A stretch of DNA of 64,000 nt from Chloroflexi bacterium AL-N1 (GCA_013122435.1 WYDT01000033.1:1-64000); one strand, 5' to 3'; shown: positions 17,080 to 28,100, counted from the stretch's first letter. Notes: a model not told the origin generated them from the sequence alone. A program made the numbers and translations.

Positions 17080-19383
17080 GTGGCAAGTGGCCTGCGAGCT
17101 GTGATGCATCCAGTGATCGCGTGGTTCCCTCGGCGTATGTTTTTTAAGTGGCGCACTGCGAGTATTCGTACCAAGATTCTTGTGCCGCTCACCCTCCTAA
17201 TGTTGCTTTCGGTGCTTGGCAGTACCATCGGTTTCATTATCAGTACCAATACGACTCGTAATAGCATCCTTGATGGGGAGATTGCTGGTGATGGTAGTCG
17301 TCTCATTGATGTATTATCGCGCCGCGAAGAAGAGCTTACCGAAAGTGCCAGTATTCTTGCAAACGATAGTGTGCTCATTGGTGCGCTAGAACTTGATCAG
17401 GTTGGGCCAGATGGAAGCCAGGTGCTCATTATCGATGATCGCGCCTTGCAGGTGCGCACCCGTTTTCGTCTCGATCAAGTACTGGTATTAAATGCCGATA
17501 ATCAAGTACGTGTGAATATTGTCGCGCAATCGTATTTGAGTTACCTTACTGATGTGGAACGAGACCAACTGCTAGGGTCTACCACTGCCACAGAGACTAT
17601 GTTAGTGCAATCTGATCAGGCAACATTGTTAGTAGGGCGTGCACCGGTGCGCTCAAGCCGAGAGTCGGATCGGCCTGATGAAGTCATCGGCATGGTATAC
17701 ACATTCCTGAATGTTTCTGAAGAACTGTCACGCTTACGTCGAGATCTGGGTTTGCAGTCTGAGGTGCAGATCGCCGACAGTCAGCCTATTGCGGCGACGT
17801 TGCCTTTGTTGGAACAACAAACGCTGGGTCGTGAAGAACGGGTTGAGCTGGCCACTGCCAGTTATCGCACACGGATGTACGATGTCACACTCGGTTCGCA
17901 GCCGGTACAGATAGCGTTGTTACGGAGCGAGGAAGAGAGTAACGCTATCGTAGGTGCTGGTTTTCAGGTGATGCTGTTGAGTAGCGGTATGACCTTTCTG
18001 TTGTTGTTAGGTTTGGGTATCTTTCTTGCACGCAGTTTCACACGGCCCATCTTACAACTTGCCGACGTGGCTGAGTCGGTTGCTGCCGGTGATCGGTCGC
18101 GGCGTGCCAATCTTACTGATGAGGACGAAATCGGCCAGCTCGGGCGGTCGTTTGATGAAGCGACTGAGACGATTATTCACCTGCTTGATGAGCAAGCACA
18201 CATATCTGGTGAACTACAAGCCATTCTACAAAGTATTGCAGATGGCGTCATTGCCATTGATAATCAGGAACGTATCGTCTTGATCAATTCCATGGCTGTC
18301 GAATTACTTGGTCAGCGCTCAGGAACGCTGGTTAGCCAACCATTGGACACACTTCTGGATGTCGAAGATACGACCTTTTGTGCTGATATGCAGCGTATTG
18401 TGGAGCAACTTAAGCATACCCATAAAGAGCGGGAGATCACCGATGAGAAGCATGCGCTACTCGGAACGCGTATGGTTAGCTTGCGTAGTGCTCCTATCGT
18501 TACATTAAGTGGCACACGTATTGGTTCGGTTATGGTGTTACATGATATTACGCGTGTGGTTGAGGCTGATCGCGCCAAGAGTGATTTTATCGCTACTGCG
18601 TCACATGAGTTGCGAACGCCACTTGCGGCTGCAATTGGCTATCTTGATCTGTTTCATCTGGATGGAATTCAGCATCTGACCACAAATCAACGGTCTGCGT
18701 TTGACGCGATTAAGCGCCAGACCGATACGCTGGTTTTATTGACCAATGATCTGTTGGAAATGGCACGGATTGAGCGTGGTGCAGTTCGGGTTGAACAACG
18801 CTGGGTTGAGGCTGCCTCAACCATTGATGAGGCTTTGGTAAGCCTGCAATCATTGTTCCAGAGCCGTGAGATGCATCTCGTATGTAACATTGACGCAGAT
18901 TTGCCACCACTCTGGATCGATGTGCTCCATCTGCGCCGTGTATTAACCAATCTCCTTTCAAATGCCCTTAAATATACGCCCTCTGATGGCCTCATCGTTG
19001 TTCGTGCATACGAGATTGAGGATTATGCGACTCTCCCGAGCGCCATCCCGCAAGATCCATGGCCGCATGCGAATCCACATTCTATCGTGATTGAGATCGA
19101 AGATAATGGTGTCGGCATTCACCCTGAAGATCAGGACAAAATCTTTACGCGATTCTACCGTGCGCGGAATTCTCTCAGCGTTGAGGCTGGTGGCACTGGT
19201 CTTGGTCTGACGATTACCCATGCATTAGTATTGCTCCATGGTGGTCAGATCGGCTTTCGAAGTGCAGAAGGTCAGGGCAGTTGCTTCTGGGTTCGTTTTC
19301 CAATACATGCGGTTGATTCACTTCAGAATAGGGAAGTCAATGCAGCTGAAGCTCTCTACTTTCCAAAAAGTAAAGGTACATAA
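17080..19383 (+). CDS. Membrane sensor histidine kinase (sensor-HAMP-PAS-HisKA-HATPase)
   Basis: A 767-residue two-component sensor. A first membrane helix at about residues 29-57 and a second at about 295-318 enclose a roughly 235-residue extracytoplasmic sensor region, probably Cache-like. Then come HAMP (about 318-370), PAS (about 385-495), HisKA with ASHELRTPL and the phosphoacceptor at His509, and the ATPase domain with N box (LLSNALKYTP), DNGVGI near 676 and GGTGLGLT near 705. The start is GTG at 17080 with AGAGGAG six bases upstream. It ends exactly where a PstS-like phosphate-binding lipoprotein begins, which suggests the pair senses or responds to phosphate in the manner of PhoR; that is inference. 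No response regulator is adjacent, so the partner must be encoded elsewhere. Confidence 0.9.
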   Translation: MASGLRAVMHPVIAWFPRRMFFKWRTASIRTKILVPLTLLMLLSVLGSTIGFIISTNTTRNSILDGEIAGDGSRLIDVLSRREEELTESASILANDSVLIGALELDQVGPDGSQVLIIDDRALQVRTRFRLDQVLVLNADNQVRVNIVAQSYLSYLTDVERDQLLGSTTATETMLVQSDQATLLVGRAPVRSSRESDRPDEVIGMVYTFLNVSEELSRLRRDLGLQSEVQIADSQPIAATLPLLEQQTLGREERVELATASYRTRMYDVTLGSQPVQIALLRSEEESNAIVGAGFQVMLLSSGMTFLLLLGLGIFLARSFTRPILQLADVAESVAAGDRSRRANLTDEDEIGQLGRSFDEATETIIHLLDEQAHISGELQAILQSIADGVIAIDNQERIVLINSMAVELLGQRSGTLVSQPLDTLLDVEDTTFCADMQRIVEQLKHTHKEREITDEKHALLGTRMVSLRSAPIVTLSGTRIGSVMVLHDITRVVEADRAKSDFIATASHELRTPLAAAIGYLDLFHLDGIQHLTTNQRSAFDAIKRQTDTLVLLTNDLLEMARIERGAVRVEQRWVEAASTIDEALVSLQSLFQSREMHLVCNIDADLPPLWIDVLHLRRVLTNLLSNALKYTPSDGLIVVRAYEIEDYATLPSAIPQDPWPHANPHSIVIEIEDNGVGIHPEDQDKIFTRFYRARNSLSVEAGGTGLGLTITHALVLLHGGQIGFRSAEGQGSCFWVRFPIHAVDSLQNREVNAAEALYFPKSKGT

Positions 19384-20253
19384 ATGTCACGTGATGATAG
19401 CCGGATGCTACTACAACGTATTATAGGGCTACTGGTTCTGTTGTTGTCGGTTGAAGTTGCAGCGTGTGCTTCTGGGACAACGACTGAAGATAGTGGTGTT
19501 CCCGTGGAACCGACCGAGTCGGTGGCTGGTCGTTTGACCTTTGCAGGTAGCACGACGATGCAACCACTGGTTGAGCAACTTGCGGTGGCGTATCGTCAGC
19601 AGTACCCTAACGTAGAACTAGAAGTGGCGGCTGGTGGTTCGGTCGTCGGTATCAATGCTGTGCAGGATGGAAGCGCGGATATTGGTATGGCCTCACGTGA
19701 GCTTCGAGAGGAGGAGTTACTTCCGGGAGTCGAACGCTATCATGTGGCGTCTGATGCGCTTGCGATCATTGTCCATCCGGATAACCCTGTACGCCAGTTG
19801 ACTGTTGAACAGCTTCAGGGCATCTATACGGGCGAGATTACCAATTGGCGAGAGGTCGATGGTGTCGATAGTGTGATCATCCCAGTTGTACGTGAGGTAA
19901 GTTCAGGTACTCGTGGGGCCTTTGATGATATTGTCCTTGGTGATCGGGCACTCATGGAAACTATTGATGTACAGGTAACAGCAGGCGAGGTAGAGGCACG
20001 TGTAGCTAGCCGCCCTGATGCTATCGGGTATGTTGGTTTTGGCAATATCGGTAGTGATGTGGTCGTGATATCGATTAATAATGTCGAACCCACCCCACAA
20101 ACCATCCAGAGTAGTGCGTATCCCCTGCAACGGCCACTGTTATTGCTTACTGGCTCACTAAGTCGTGAACTGTCACAATCATTTGTCGATTTTGCCCTCA
20201 GCACCGAGGGACAGGGGATTGTTAACGCTGAAGGTTGGGTACCAGTACAGTAA
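19384..20253 (+). CDS. PstS-like phosphate-binding lipoprotein
   Basis: A 289-residue periplasmic binding protein of the PstS/PBP-like family. Residues 1-27 are a lipoprotein signal peptide with the lipobox VAAC, so Cys28 would be lipidated. The mature part has family marks: AGSTTMQPL near residue 55, AAGGSVVGI near 83, DIGMASREL near 99 and SSGTRGAF near 175, which in PstS line the phosphate pocket. The length is normal for the family. The ATG follows the kinase stop codon without a single spacer base, so translation is likely coupled. No pstCAB permease genes are in the window, so the protein may serve the kinase as a sensor subunit or feed a permease encoded elsewhere. A ligand other than phosphate is possible. 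Confidence 0.85.
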   Translation: MSRDDSRMLLQRIIGLLVLLLSVEVAACASGTTTEDSGVPVEPTESVAGRLTFAGSTTMQPLVEQLAVAYRQQYPNVELEVAAGGSVVGINAVQDGSADIGMASRELREEELLPGVERYHVASDALAIIVHPDNPVRQLTVEQLQGIYTGEITNWREVDGVDSVIIPVVREVSSGTRGAFDDIVLGDRALMETIDVQVTAGEVEARVASRPDAIGYVGFGNIGSDVVVISINNVEPTPQTIQSSAYPLQRPLLLLTGSLSRELSQSFVDFALSTEGQGIVNAEGWVPVQ

Positions 20254-20257
20254 TGCG

Positions 20258-21634
20258 TTATGGTTGTGTCACGGCGATTTCGTTTATTGGCACCAGCCAG
20301 GTGGCCTCGCCAAAGGGATCTTCGTGTAAGATAATCTGAAGTGTTACCGCATTCAAACTGGCCACACGATCGATGATGGCGGTGCCACGTTGACGTTCGC
20401 CTGGTTCCGTACGAATTTCCTTCGGCTCTGACTGATCATCAATGATAAAGTATTGGTTACCGTGATTATCGTAGATAGTGATATTCTCATTCGTTAGTGG
20501 TAAGACCGCATCATCTGCAGCCATGTTGTTTTGCAAACTCCATGAAAGTGTCATCTGGTCGCTACAGAAGGAAACCTCTTCAAGAGTTACTACCACATCT
20601 GGCCGTAGATCTGGTGCTGCACCGATTGCCCCGACATTCTCCCAGATCTCAGGATCGGCGCTCTGGCGCCGCCCAACTAATTGAAAGCCTGACCATATAC
20701 AACTTGGCTCGGCAGATACCGCACCGGCCCCTTGCATCCCCGCTGCTGATCCCGTGGGACTAATCAGCGATTGGCTAGGCTGGTTGATATTCGGTATGGT
20801 TGGTTGGCGAAAGATCAGTACAATGGTTAACACAAGGGCAAGCGCACCAAATGCGACGGCTGCTCGTCCAGGCCATGTTGCTACAGTCGTTCGTACTCGT
20901 GTGCCGAACGATGGCTTTGCAGGCGTCGTATCGACGTCAACTACTGCGGGTTTGGTTGTAGGAACGGGCTCAGGGGCTTTCTGTTGGGCTTGCTCTTCAC
21001 GAGGCGTTTCATCCCAGTTAGGGAGTATCCCTTCAATAAGTGAGTTAATTTCGTGCCAACGTGTGCAACTCAGCATTTCAGGAATAGCCAGCATTTCTTC
21101 TTCGCTCAGATCAATTTCTGATGAGCGTTCTGTGACCAGGAATGCTGGTAGTTCGTCAAGACCCTTCAACTCAACTTTCCAGTCGATATCAATATGCGAG
21201 CCTTCTTCAATCGTGGGTGCAATAACGACCACACGTTTACAGGTACGGAAATTGATCGAAGAGCGCTTATTCGTAGAGAGAAAATCGTTACGCCGCTCAT
21301 TTAAGAAGTTCATGAGCGCATAGTAGTACGCGATTACCTGGTTGTAGGGGTTTTTACGCCCCGGATTGAGGCGCTTGCGTATGCCATTGGCACTCTCAAC
21401 ATACCAGGGACCGTTGACATCGCCAGAAACCTTACCATCGCAATGTTTTAGCTCAATGATGAAGATAGCTGTTGGTTTGATGATGACCAGATCAATGGCA
21501 CGTCCACCAACACTAAAATTGGCGAGTATCAGATATAAGCCATCGAGTCGCTCTAAACCATTCGCCAGAGCTACGATTGCGCGTCGTTCATTAGGATGTT
21601 CTGGTTTCTCACCGATCCAGACTTGTACGGCCAC
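20258..21634 (-). CDS. NERD-domain protein with single membrane helix
   Basis: This is a 458-residue protein with a nuclease-related (NERD) domain at about residues 10-125. The restriction-endonuclease-like core is visible as GGRAIDLVII followed by FIIELKHCDG, giving the D...ExK pattern. After a Pro/Thr-rich linker (about 210-245) there is one membrane helix at about 257-275, and the last 180 residues form a beta-rich domain that resembles DUF4352-type exported sandwiches. The NERD part would then be cytoplasmic and the tail outside. I chose the GTG at 21634 because AAGGAGG sits six bases upstream; the reading frame is open eight codons further to a TTG at 21658. It is convergent with the PstS gene (four bases between stops). 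The biological role of NERD proteins is poorly defined. Confidence 0.8.
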   Translation of the reverse strand: MAVQVWIGEKPEHPNERRAIVALANGLERLDGLYLILANFSVGGRAIDLVIIKPTAIFIIELKHCDGKVSGDVNGPWYVESANGIRKRLNPGRKNPYNQVIAYYYALMNFLNERRNDFLSTNKRSSINFRTCKRVVVIAPTIEEGSHIDIDWKVELKGLDELPAFLVTERSSEIDLSEEEMLAIPEMLSCTRWHEINSLIEGILPNWDETPREEQAQQKAPEPVPTTKPAVVDVDTTPAKPSFGTRVRTTVATWPGRAAVAFGALALVLTIVLIFRQPTIPNINQPSQSLISPTGSAAGMQGAGAVSAEPSCIWSGFQLVGRRQSADPEIWENVGAIGAAPDLRPDVVVTLEEVSFCSDQMTLSWSLQNNMAADDAVLPLTNENITIYDNHGNQYFIIDDQSEPKEIRTEPGERQRGTAIIDRVASLNAVTLQIILHEDPFGEATWLVPINEIAVTQP

Positions 21635-21864
21635 TGCGGACCTCCTTCCGCAGCTCAACTTCCTTGGGTGAGCTTTATACTATGGGTTGGAATCTATGAT
21701 ATTGCTCGACCCAGTGCCTCCCGGCTCATTTACTGCAGCCACCCGGCTGATTTCGCATAGGGGTCGTTATATTCTTCTATTATCGTCTATCTTACATATT
21801 TATTGGCTGAAAGGTAGCTGATAAATAGAATACAAAATAGTTTCCAAACAGCGTGCTCCTGTTA

Positions 21865-23868
21865 TCATGCCGCAGTTTCAGATGCCATCGCCAGCGTTCG
21901 TCGCAACTCAACAACCTGATCCCGGAGTGCGGCGGCTTTTTCAAATTCAAGGTCGCGTGCTGCAGTTTTCATTTGCTTCTCAAGCTCTTTAATGAGTTTC
22001 ATAATCTCATCTTTAGGGATGGGAAGCTCTTCTTGCGGCGCACCTACCGTGTATTCGGTACGTTCTTCCGCTACCTTCCTCACTCTGTCTGTAAGGTCAC
22101 GAATCTCTTTGGTAATACCAATAGGAGTAATATTGTGTTTCCGATTGTGGGCTGCTTGCAGTGTACGCCGTCGTTCTGTCTCCTGAATCGCCTTTTGCAT
22201 AGAGTCTGTGACTTTGTCAGCATACATCACCACTGTTCCCTCAACATGCCGTGCGGCGCGCCCAGTAATCTGAATCAACGATGAGCCGGAACGCAGGTAG
22301 CCCTCTTTATCCGCATCGAGAATGGCGACGAGCGAGACTTCCGGAAGGTCGAGCCCTTCGCGCAGAAGGTTGATCCCAACCACCACATCGTAGATACCCA
22401 AACGCAGATCACGCAGAATCTCGACCCGTTCAATCGTGTCAATATCCGAGTGGAGATAGTGTGTACGCACACCCATTTCACGGAAGTAATCCGCCAGATC
22501 TTCGGCCATACGTTTAGTTAGTGTGGTCACAAGCACCCGTTGTTTGTTGTCTACACGTCGCTTGATTTCGCCAAGCAGGTCATCGATTTGTCCCTTAGTT
22601 GGTCGTATGTGGATCACCGGATCGAGTAGTCCTGTTGGGCGGATAATCTGTTCAACCACCTGATTGGAGTGTTGCAACTCATAGGGACCAGGTGTCGCTG
22701 AGACATAGATAGCCTGATGAATATGTTGTTCAAATTCCTCAAAACGCAGTGGGCGATTGTCAAGCGCAGAGGGCAGCCGAAATCCGTAGTCAACCAGCGT
22801 TTCCTTGCGTGCTCGGTCGCCGTTGTACATGCCACGTACCTGGGGGAGTGTGATGTGTGACTCATCAACAAAGATGGTAAAATCATCGGGAAAATAGTCT
22901 AGCAAGGTCCATGGTGTCTGACCAGGCAGCCGCCGATCCATGTGGCGAGAGTAGTTTTCAATGCCAGAGCAGTACCCCATTTCAGACATCATCTCCAGAT
23001 CTTGCGATGTACGTTGTTTGAGCCGGGCAGCTTCAAGGATACGCCCGTTTTCCTCAAGCCATTGGAGATGTTCAGTCAACTCTTGTTGAATGTCTGCAAT
23101 GGCCATCGCCAGTTTTTCTGTTGTGGTCACAAAGTGTTTGGCGGGGTAGATCTCAATCGAGTTGTGCTGGGTCAGAATCTCGCCCGTTAATGGGTCGAAC
23201 TCGGTGATACGTTCGATATCATCACCCCAGAACTCGATGCGCTCGGCTACTTCTGAGTTGGCCGGAAAGATATCGAGGGTGTCCCCCCGCACGCGAAAGG
23301 TGCCGCGATGAAAGTCGATGTCATTACGGTTAAATTGCAGATCGATCAATTGTCGCAGTAATTTATCACGGTTGCGTACCTCTCCCACGCGCAGTGGAAT
23401 AACGACCTGACCGTAGAGTTGGGGTGAGCCGAGGCCATAGATTGCCGAAACCGATGCTACAATCAGGACATCGCGACGGTTAAAAAGTGCCTGGGTGGCG
23501 GCGTGTCGGAGGCGGTCGATCTCCTCGTTGATATCAGATTGTTTTTCGATATAGAGATCTTTACTGGGAACATACGCTTCGGGCGTATACATGTCGTAAT
23601 ACGAAATAAACATCTCTACCGCAGCATCCGGCAACAGTTCGCGGAACTCTGCGTAGAGTTGGCTTACCAGCGTTTTGTTGTGGGCCAACACCAGTGTGGG
23701 CCGTTCAAGCGCTTCAAATACCCAACTCATGACAGCGGTCTTGCCAGTACCGGTTGCACCCAGTAGTGTCTGATCTTTGTAACCCTTTTTAACGCCCTCG
23801 ACAAGTTGGGCGATAGCACGTGGTTGATCACCCGTTGGTTGGTAGGGCGCAGCAGAACGAAATGACAT
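21865..23868 (-). CDS. uvrB: UvrB, nucleotide excision repair helicase subunit
   Basis: UvrB is the damage-verification helicase of the UvrABC nucleotide excision repair system; it accepts damage from UvrA and recruits UvrC. The 667 residues match the usual length. Visible are Walker A GATGTGKT near residues 38-45, the beta-hairpin region SYYDMYTPEAYVP near 89-101, the DESH box near 335, helicase motifs V and VI (GINLLREGLDLPEV, QITGRAARH) and a C-terminal UVR motif (about 625-660) that pairs with UvrC. The start ATG at 23868 has GAAGGTG four bases upstream. The neighbours (NERD protein, small membrane protein, mfd further on) do not form an obvious repair operon, though mfd lies 1.3 kb away on the same strand. 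Confidence 0.96.
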   Translation of the reverse strand: MSFRSAAPYQPTGDQPRAIAQLVEGVKKGYKDQTLLGATGTGKTAVMSWVFEALERPTLVLAHNKTLVSQLYAEFRELLPDAAVEMFISYYDMYTPEAYVPSKDLYIEKQSDINEEIDRLRHAATQALFNRRDVLIVASVSAIYGLGSPQLYGQVVIPLRVGEVRNRDKLLRQLIDLQFNRNDIDFHRGTFRVRGDTLDIFPANSEVAERIEFWGDDIERITEFDPLTGEILTQHNSIEIYPAKHFVTTTEKLAMAIADIQQELTEHLQWLEENGRILEAARLKQRTSQDLEMMSEMGYCSGIENYSRHMDRRLPGQTPWTLLDYFPDDFTIFVDESHITLPQVRGMYNGDRARKETLVDYGFRLPSALDNRPLRFEEFEQHIHQAIYVSATPGPYELQHSNQVVEQIIRPTGLLDPVIHIRPTKGQIDDLLGEIKRRVDNKQRVLVTTLTKRMAEDLADYFREMGVRTHYLHSDIDTIERVEILRDLRLGIYDVVVGINLLREGLDLPEVSLVAILDADKEGYLRSGSSLIQITGRAARHVEGTVVMYADKVTDSMQKAIQETERRRTLQAAHNRKHNITPIGITKEIRDLTDRVRKVAEERTEYTVGAPQEELPIPKDEIMKLIKELEKQMKTAARDLEFEKAAALRDQVVELRRTLAMASETAA

Positions 23869-23991
23869 GCTTCACCTTCGAACTTATTTGGGGAACTTAT
23901 GAGCTTACTATTATACCCGATTTCGTCAAAGAATGGTGTAGGACTTTGGACGGATGTCCGCAATCTGGGGCGGCCGTCGTATGTAGATACC

Positions 23992-24330
23992 TCAAGAAAA
24001 CCTGTTAATAGCCATTGAGATTGCCGCTAAAACCATGACGCCACCAATAAGCAGATACAGCGCAGCAGGGCCAATATTACTCAGTTTTGGCAATGATGAT
24101 TTTGAACGCTCAGGTTTGAGTTCAATCCGTTGTCCACGCCAATATGTCACACGTGTGCTGCTGGTTGACCCACCTGCACGTGTCCAGGCTTGCCAGCCCA
24201 TATAGAGCACATAGGCTCCACCACCACCAAGAAAGAGTATCGCAAGCAGAGGATTCTGCCCAACATTCAAGAGCAGAATGACTATACCGATAACTGCTAT
24301 CCAACGCCAATCAAAGGACATATTACGCAT
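23992..24330 (-). CDS. Small membrane protein of unknown function
   Basis: A 112-residue protein with two closely spaced hydrophobic segments near the N-terminus (about residues 7-25 and 28-48), a basic hydrophilic middle (about 50-82) and a third hydrophobic helix at the C-terminus (about 87-108). No family recognised. I chose the ATG at 24330 because GAGG lies six bases upstream; another ATG four codons earlier (24342) has no ribosome-binding site. It faces away from the YdcF-like gene, and the 224 bases between them must carry both promoters. Confidence 0.65.
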   Translation of the reverse strand: MRNMSFDWRWIAVIGIVILLLNVGQNPLLAILFLGGGGAYVLYMGWQAWTRAGGSTSSTRVTYWRGQRIELKPERSKSSLPKLSNIGPAALYLLIGGVMVLAAISMAINRFS

Positions 24331-24554
24331 GGAATACCTCATTTTAATTACATAATAATTTATTTACTCTACTACAATTGTTCATATTGCTGTCGTTTAT
24401 AGTTCTGGCCCTTCACACATATAACGATCATTCGGCCACATGGGTTGCCACATGGCACATTTCATGGTAGGAGATAAGGTAACTACCCTTCTTATCGTTA
24501 AATTATACCACGCTAATTTGCGTGATTCTGAGGGCTCAACGATAATAGTTTGGT

Positions 24555-25148
24555 ATGAACAATCGCCAGGCACTATCTAAAACTCTTCGACCATTGTGGC
24601 ACAGTCTCATCTGGGTTGCTGTGAGTTTTATGACGTTTTTATTGCTGATCGCTATGTTGATTGTGATTCAGGGTCAGCGCAACGAGGTGCGTTCAGCTGG
24701 GGCTGTGATTGTCGTACTTCCTTCACGAGAGCAGAGTAGTTCGCAAGATGATGTCCAGTCTCGCCTGGATCATTCCATCGATCTGTATCAACGCGGTTAT
24801 GTGAATCGCATTATTGTGGTCGAACAGGAAGACCAGACGAGATCTGAAATAGCGCAGTATGTGGTAGACCGTCGCCTTCCATCTGAAGTACTCTTGTTTG
24901 TGAGACAGGGCCATGCACCAGTTGAGCAGTTAGCTGCTGCTGTTGATGTGATGCGCCTCAACGGTATTGAGTCGGTCTTACTGTCGAGTGAACCCTACGA
25001 AATGTTGCGTATGCTCAAGATAGCGCGAGATGTCGGTATGGATGTGTATGGTGTCCCGATCCGTCGAACGGAAACACCTTTGGTCGAAGATGCAGTGCAG
25101 ATTCTACGTGAGGCATGGGCCTACATCCGCTATGTGTTGCTCGGATAG
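24555..25148 (+). CDS. YdcF/SanA-like DUF218 membrane protein
   Basis: A 197-residue protein with an N-terminal membrane helix (about 15-40) followed by a DUF218-type domain: GAVIVVLPS near residue 49, RLDHSIDLYQRGYVNRIIV near 70-88, and SVLLSSEPYEMLRMLKIARDVG near 138-159, which is the order seen in YdcF, ElyC and SanA proteins. Members of this family are linked to envelope integrity and peptidoglycan precursor use, but no reaction is firmly assigned. The usual motif AxRT is replaced here by YEMLRML, so the family call is probable rather than certain. The gene is convergent with mfd, with 19 bases between the stop codons. Confidence 0.7.
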   Translation: MNNRQALSKTLRPLWHSLIWVAVSFMTFLLLIAMLIVIQGQRNEVRSAGAVIVVLPSREQSSSQDDVQSRLDHSIDLYQRGYVNRIIVVEQEDQTRSEIAQYVVDRRLPSEVLLFVRQGHAPVEQLAAAVDVMRLNGIESVLLSSEPYEMLRMLKIARDVGMDVYGVPIRRTETPLVEDAVQILREAWAYIRYVLLG

Positions 25149-25167
25149 GTGTTGGTGTTACGGATAG

Positions 25168-28100
25168 TTACGATGGGCGTGTTTGCTTGCGAAAGACCGC
25201 CAATCGTTCCATCTGTGTCACCTTTTCTTTCCCCAACGTCTCTAGCACGCCCGTCAGTGCGATACGCCAATCATCGACGAGTTCACGTCGATCAATCCGT
25301 AGGAACTGTGGGCCGACGCGTATGGCACGATCACGAGCAAAGCGCCGTCGTAAATTCTCGCGGTCCAGAGGGGTGTTCTCTGGCAAGCGTACCACAAACT
25401 CCTCCGCCGTGGTCATAATGGAGCCTACGCTTGCCTGGAGTGCCAGTGCTTTGATCATTAACCAGGTGAGCAGACTCTCAGCAGGTTCGGGAAGATTGCC
25501 AAAACGATCACGCAATTCCTGATGAAGATTACGTACGGTAGCAGTTGTCTCGGCGGTGGCCAGACGCTGATACACCGACAAGCGCACGCGATCATCCTCA
25601 ATGTATTCGTGTGGCAGATAGGCGTCGAGTGGGAGATCGAGCGTGACGAGTGGTGAGACCAGTACTTTCTCATCCACTTTGATTTTGGGCGCACGACGAC
25701 CATTGGTCGGAGCAGTTGTGGTTTGCTCTTCAATTGGTTGCTCAGCCTGTGTACTTTGCGCGGTCTTTTCAGTCCTCTCTGCGGATTGATCTTGTTGTGT
25801 AGCAGCAAATTGTTCTTTTAACGTTCGTACGGCCTGTTCAAGCAGACGAGTATACAAATCGAAGCCCACCGCAGAAATATGACCGCTCTGTTCGGAGCCA
25901 AGCAGGTTGCCAGCTCCCCGAATCTCCAGATCGCGCATCGCAATACGTAGTCCGGCGCCAAGTTCGGTGGCCTCCTGAATAGCGAGTAAGCGCTCCTGGG
26001 CCTCTGTGCTCATTTGGCGTTCAGGGGGGTAAAACAAGTAGGCATACGCGCGTTGGGAACTGCGGCCAACCCTCCCACGCAACTGATAGAGTTGTGCCAA
26101 ACCATAATTAAGCGCATTATCGATGATGAGCGTGTTGGCATTGGGGACATCGAGCCCACTCTCGATGATTGTTGTACAAACCATGACATCGGCCTTACCA
26201 CTAAAGAAATCGAGCATTACCCTCTCAAGCTGACGATCCTCCAGTTGTCCATGCCCTACGGTAATCTTAGCCTCTGGCACCAATTGCTGGAGTTTATTGG
26301 CAACATAATAGATGCTATGGACGCGGTTGTGTACATAAAACACCTGCCCACCGCGGTCGATCTCGCGCAGAATAGCCTCGCGGGTCAAGCGGTCGTCTGA
26401 GGGCAACACATAGGTCTTGATCGGCATACGATCTTCGGGTGGCGTATCGATCACGCTCATGTCGCGGATGCCGGCCATCGCCATGTGCAGGGTGCGTGGA
26501 ATAGGCGTTGCGGTAAGGGTCAGCACATCGACATTTGCGCGTAACTGTTTGATACGTTCTTTATGCCGTACCCCAAAGCGCTGTTCTTCATCAATAATAA
26601 GCAGCCCTAGATCTTTGAAGTGCACATCCTTCGATAGCAGGCGGTGTGTGCCGATAATAATGTCGATCTGCCCTTTTGCCAGACGCTGGGAGATTTGGCT
26701 TTGCACTGATGCTGAACGCAGACGCGAGATCATCTCAACATTGACCGGAAACGACGTCATACGTTTGGTAAAGGTATCAAAATGTTGTTGGGCCAGCACA
26801 GTGGTTGGTACCAGAATAGCGACTTGTTTTCCATCTTGCACAGCTTTGAAGGCCGCACGCAGAGCCACTTCTGTCTTACCAAACCCGACATCGCCACAGA
26901 CAAGCCGATCCATGGGCTGGATGTTTTCCATATCGCTTTTGGTATCACTGATGGCACGCAGTTGATCATTGGTTTCGATGTACGGGAAGGCATCTTCAAG
27001 CTCGTGTTGCCATTCATTGTCAGCGCTGAAAGCGTGCCCCTCGCTCATCTGTCGTTGGGCATACAACTTGATCAGTTCATCGGCCAGATCTTGTACTGCT
27101 GCCCGTGCTCGTCGTTTGGCTCGTTCCCACTCCTGTGTACCTAAACGTGTCAGGTTTGGAGTCGTGTCGCCTGAGCCAATGTATCGTGATATGCGGTCGA
27201 TCTGGTCCACAGGCACATACAGCTTATCGCCATCTGCATAGCGCAAGTTCAGATAATCGCGTCCTACTCCGCCCACATCACGACGAACCAAGCCATCATA
27301 AATGGCAATACCGTGCTCAATATGGACGACATGGTCACCGATCCTGAGACCACGCAGGAAGGCTGCGCGCTCCTCAGCGCTACGGTCGCGGATGCGGCTA
27401 CGCTCGGCAACCGGGCGGCGTTGGCGCCATCCAAATATTTCGGTATCTGTGTACAGGGTGAGGTTGAAATCGGGGTTATACCAGCCCTGATCCAAAGCCC
27501 CATGGATTGCGACAAAGGTCTCTGGCAGGGCGGCTTTGGGTTCCGTGGATGTGGAGCTATTCTGAGCTGTGGTCTCGCTCTGTGCCAACGCTTCCGTCAC
27601 TAGTTCCTGGATACGGGCCGCTTGTGGTGTGATAATCGTAATGTGTTCGCTCGCACCCAACCGCGCCACGATATCGGCAACCAGTTGTCGCATCTGTCCG
27701 CCAAAGTGATCGGTGTTCGCAAACACAGGTGCGGGTAGGGACGCGAAATGCTCTGGTAAAAAGACCATTCCCTGTTCAGATATGTCTGTGTCGTCAGCAT
27801 TGCTGTCTGGTTCGTTATTACTCAGGTTAATAAGTGGCTGGGCAGTGCGGCGGTTCACAACTTCATCCCAGATCAGGTAGGGTCGAGGGAAGGTTGGGGG
27901 CAATTCACCGGTTTCGATCTGGAGCATACGACGGTCTTCTGCCTGAGTGTGGAGTTCATTGGCTTGCTGCTCGATGAGTTGTATTTCATTGAACAGCATT
28001 GGGCTGTTCGTAGGTAGGTAATCCAGCAGTGTGGTCCAGTGCTGTGGTTTGTGAAACAAGGGCGCAAAAAAAGCCTGGCTTTCAAATAACTGTTGCTGTT

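Noticed and set aside
24421..24500. GATAAG...CTTATC inverted repeat and CACATGG direct repeats between divergent genes
   Set aside because: Short and imperfect; could be an operator but may be chance.
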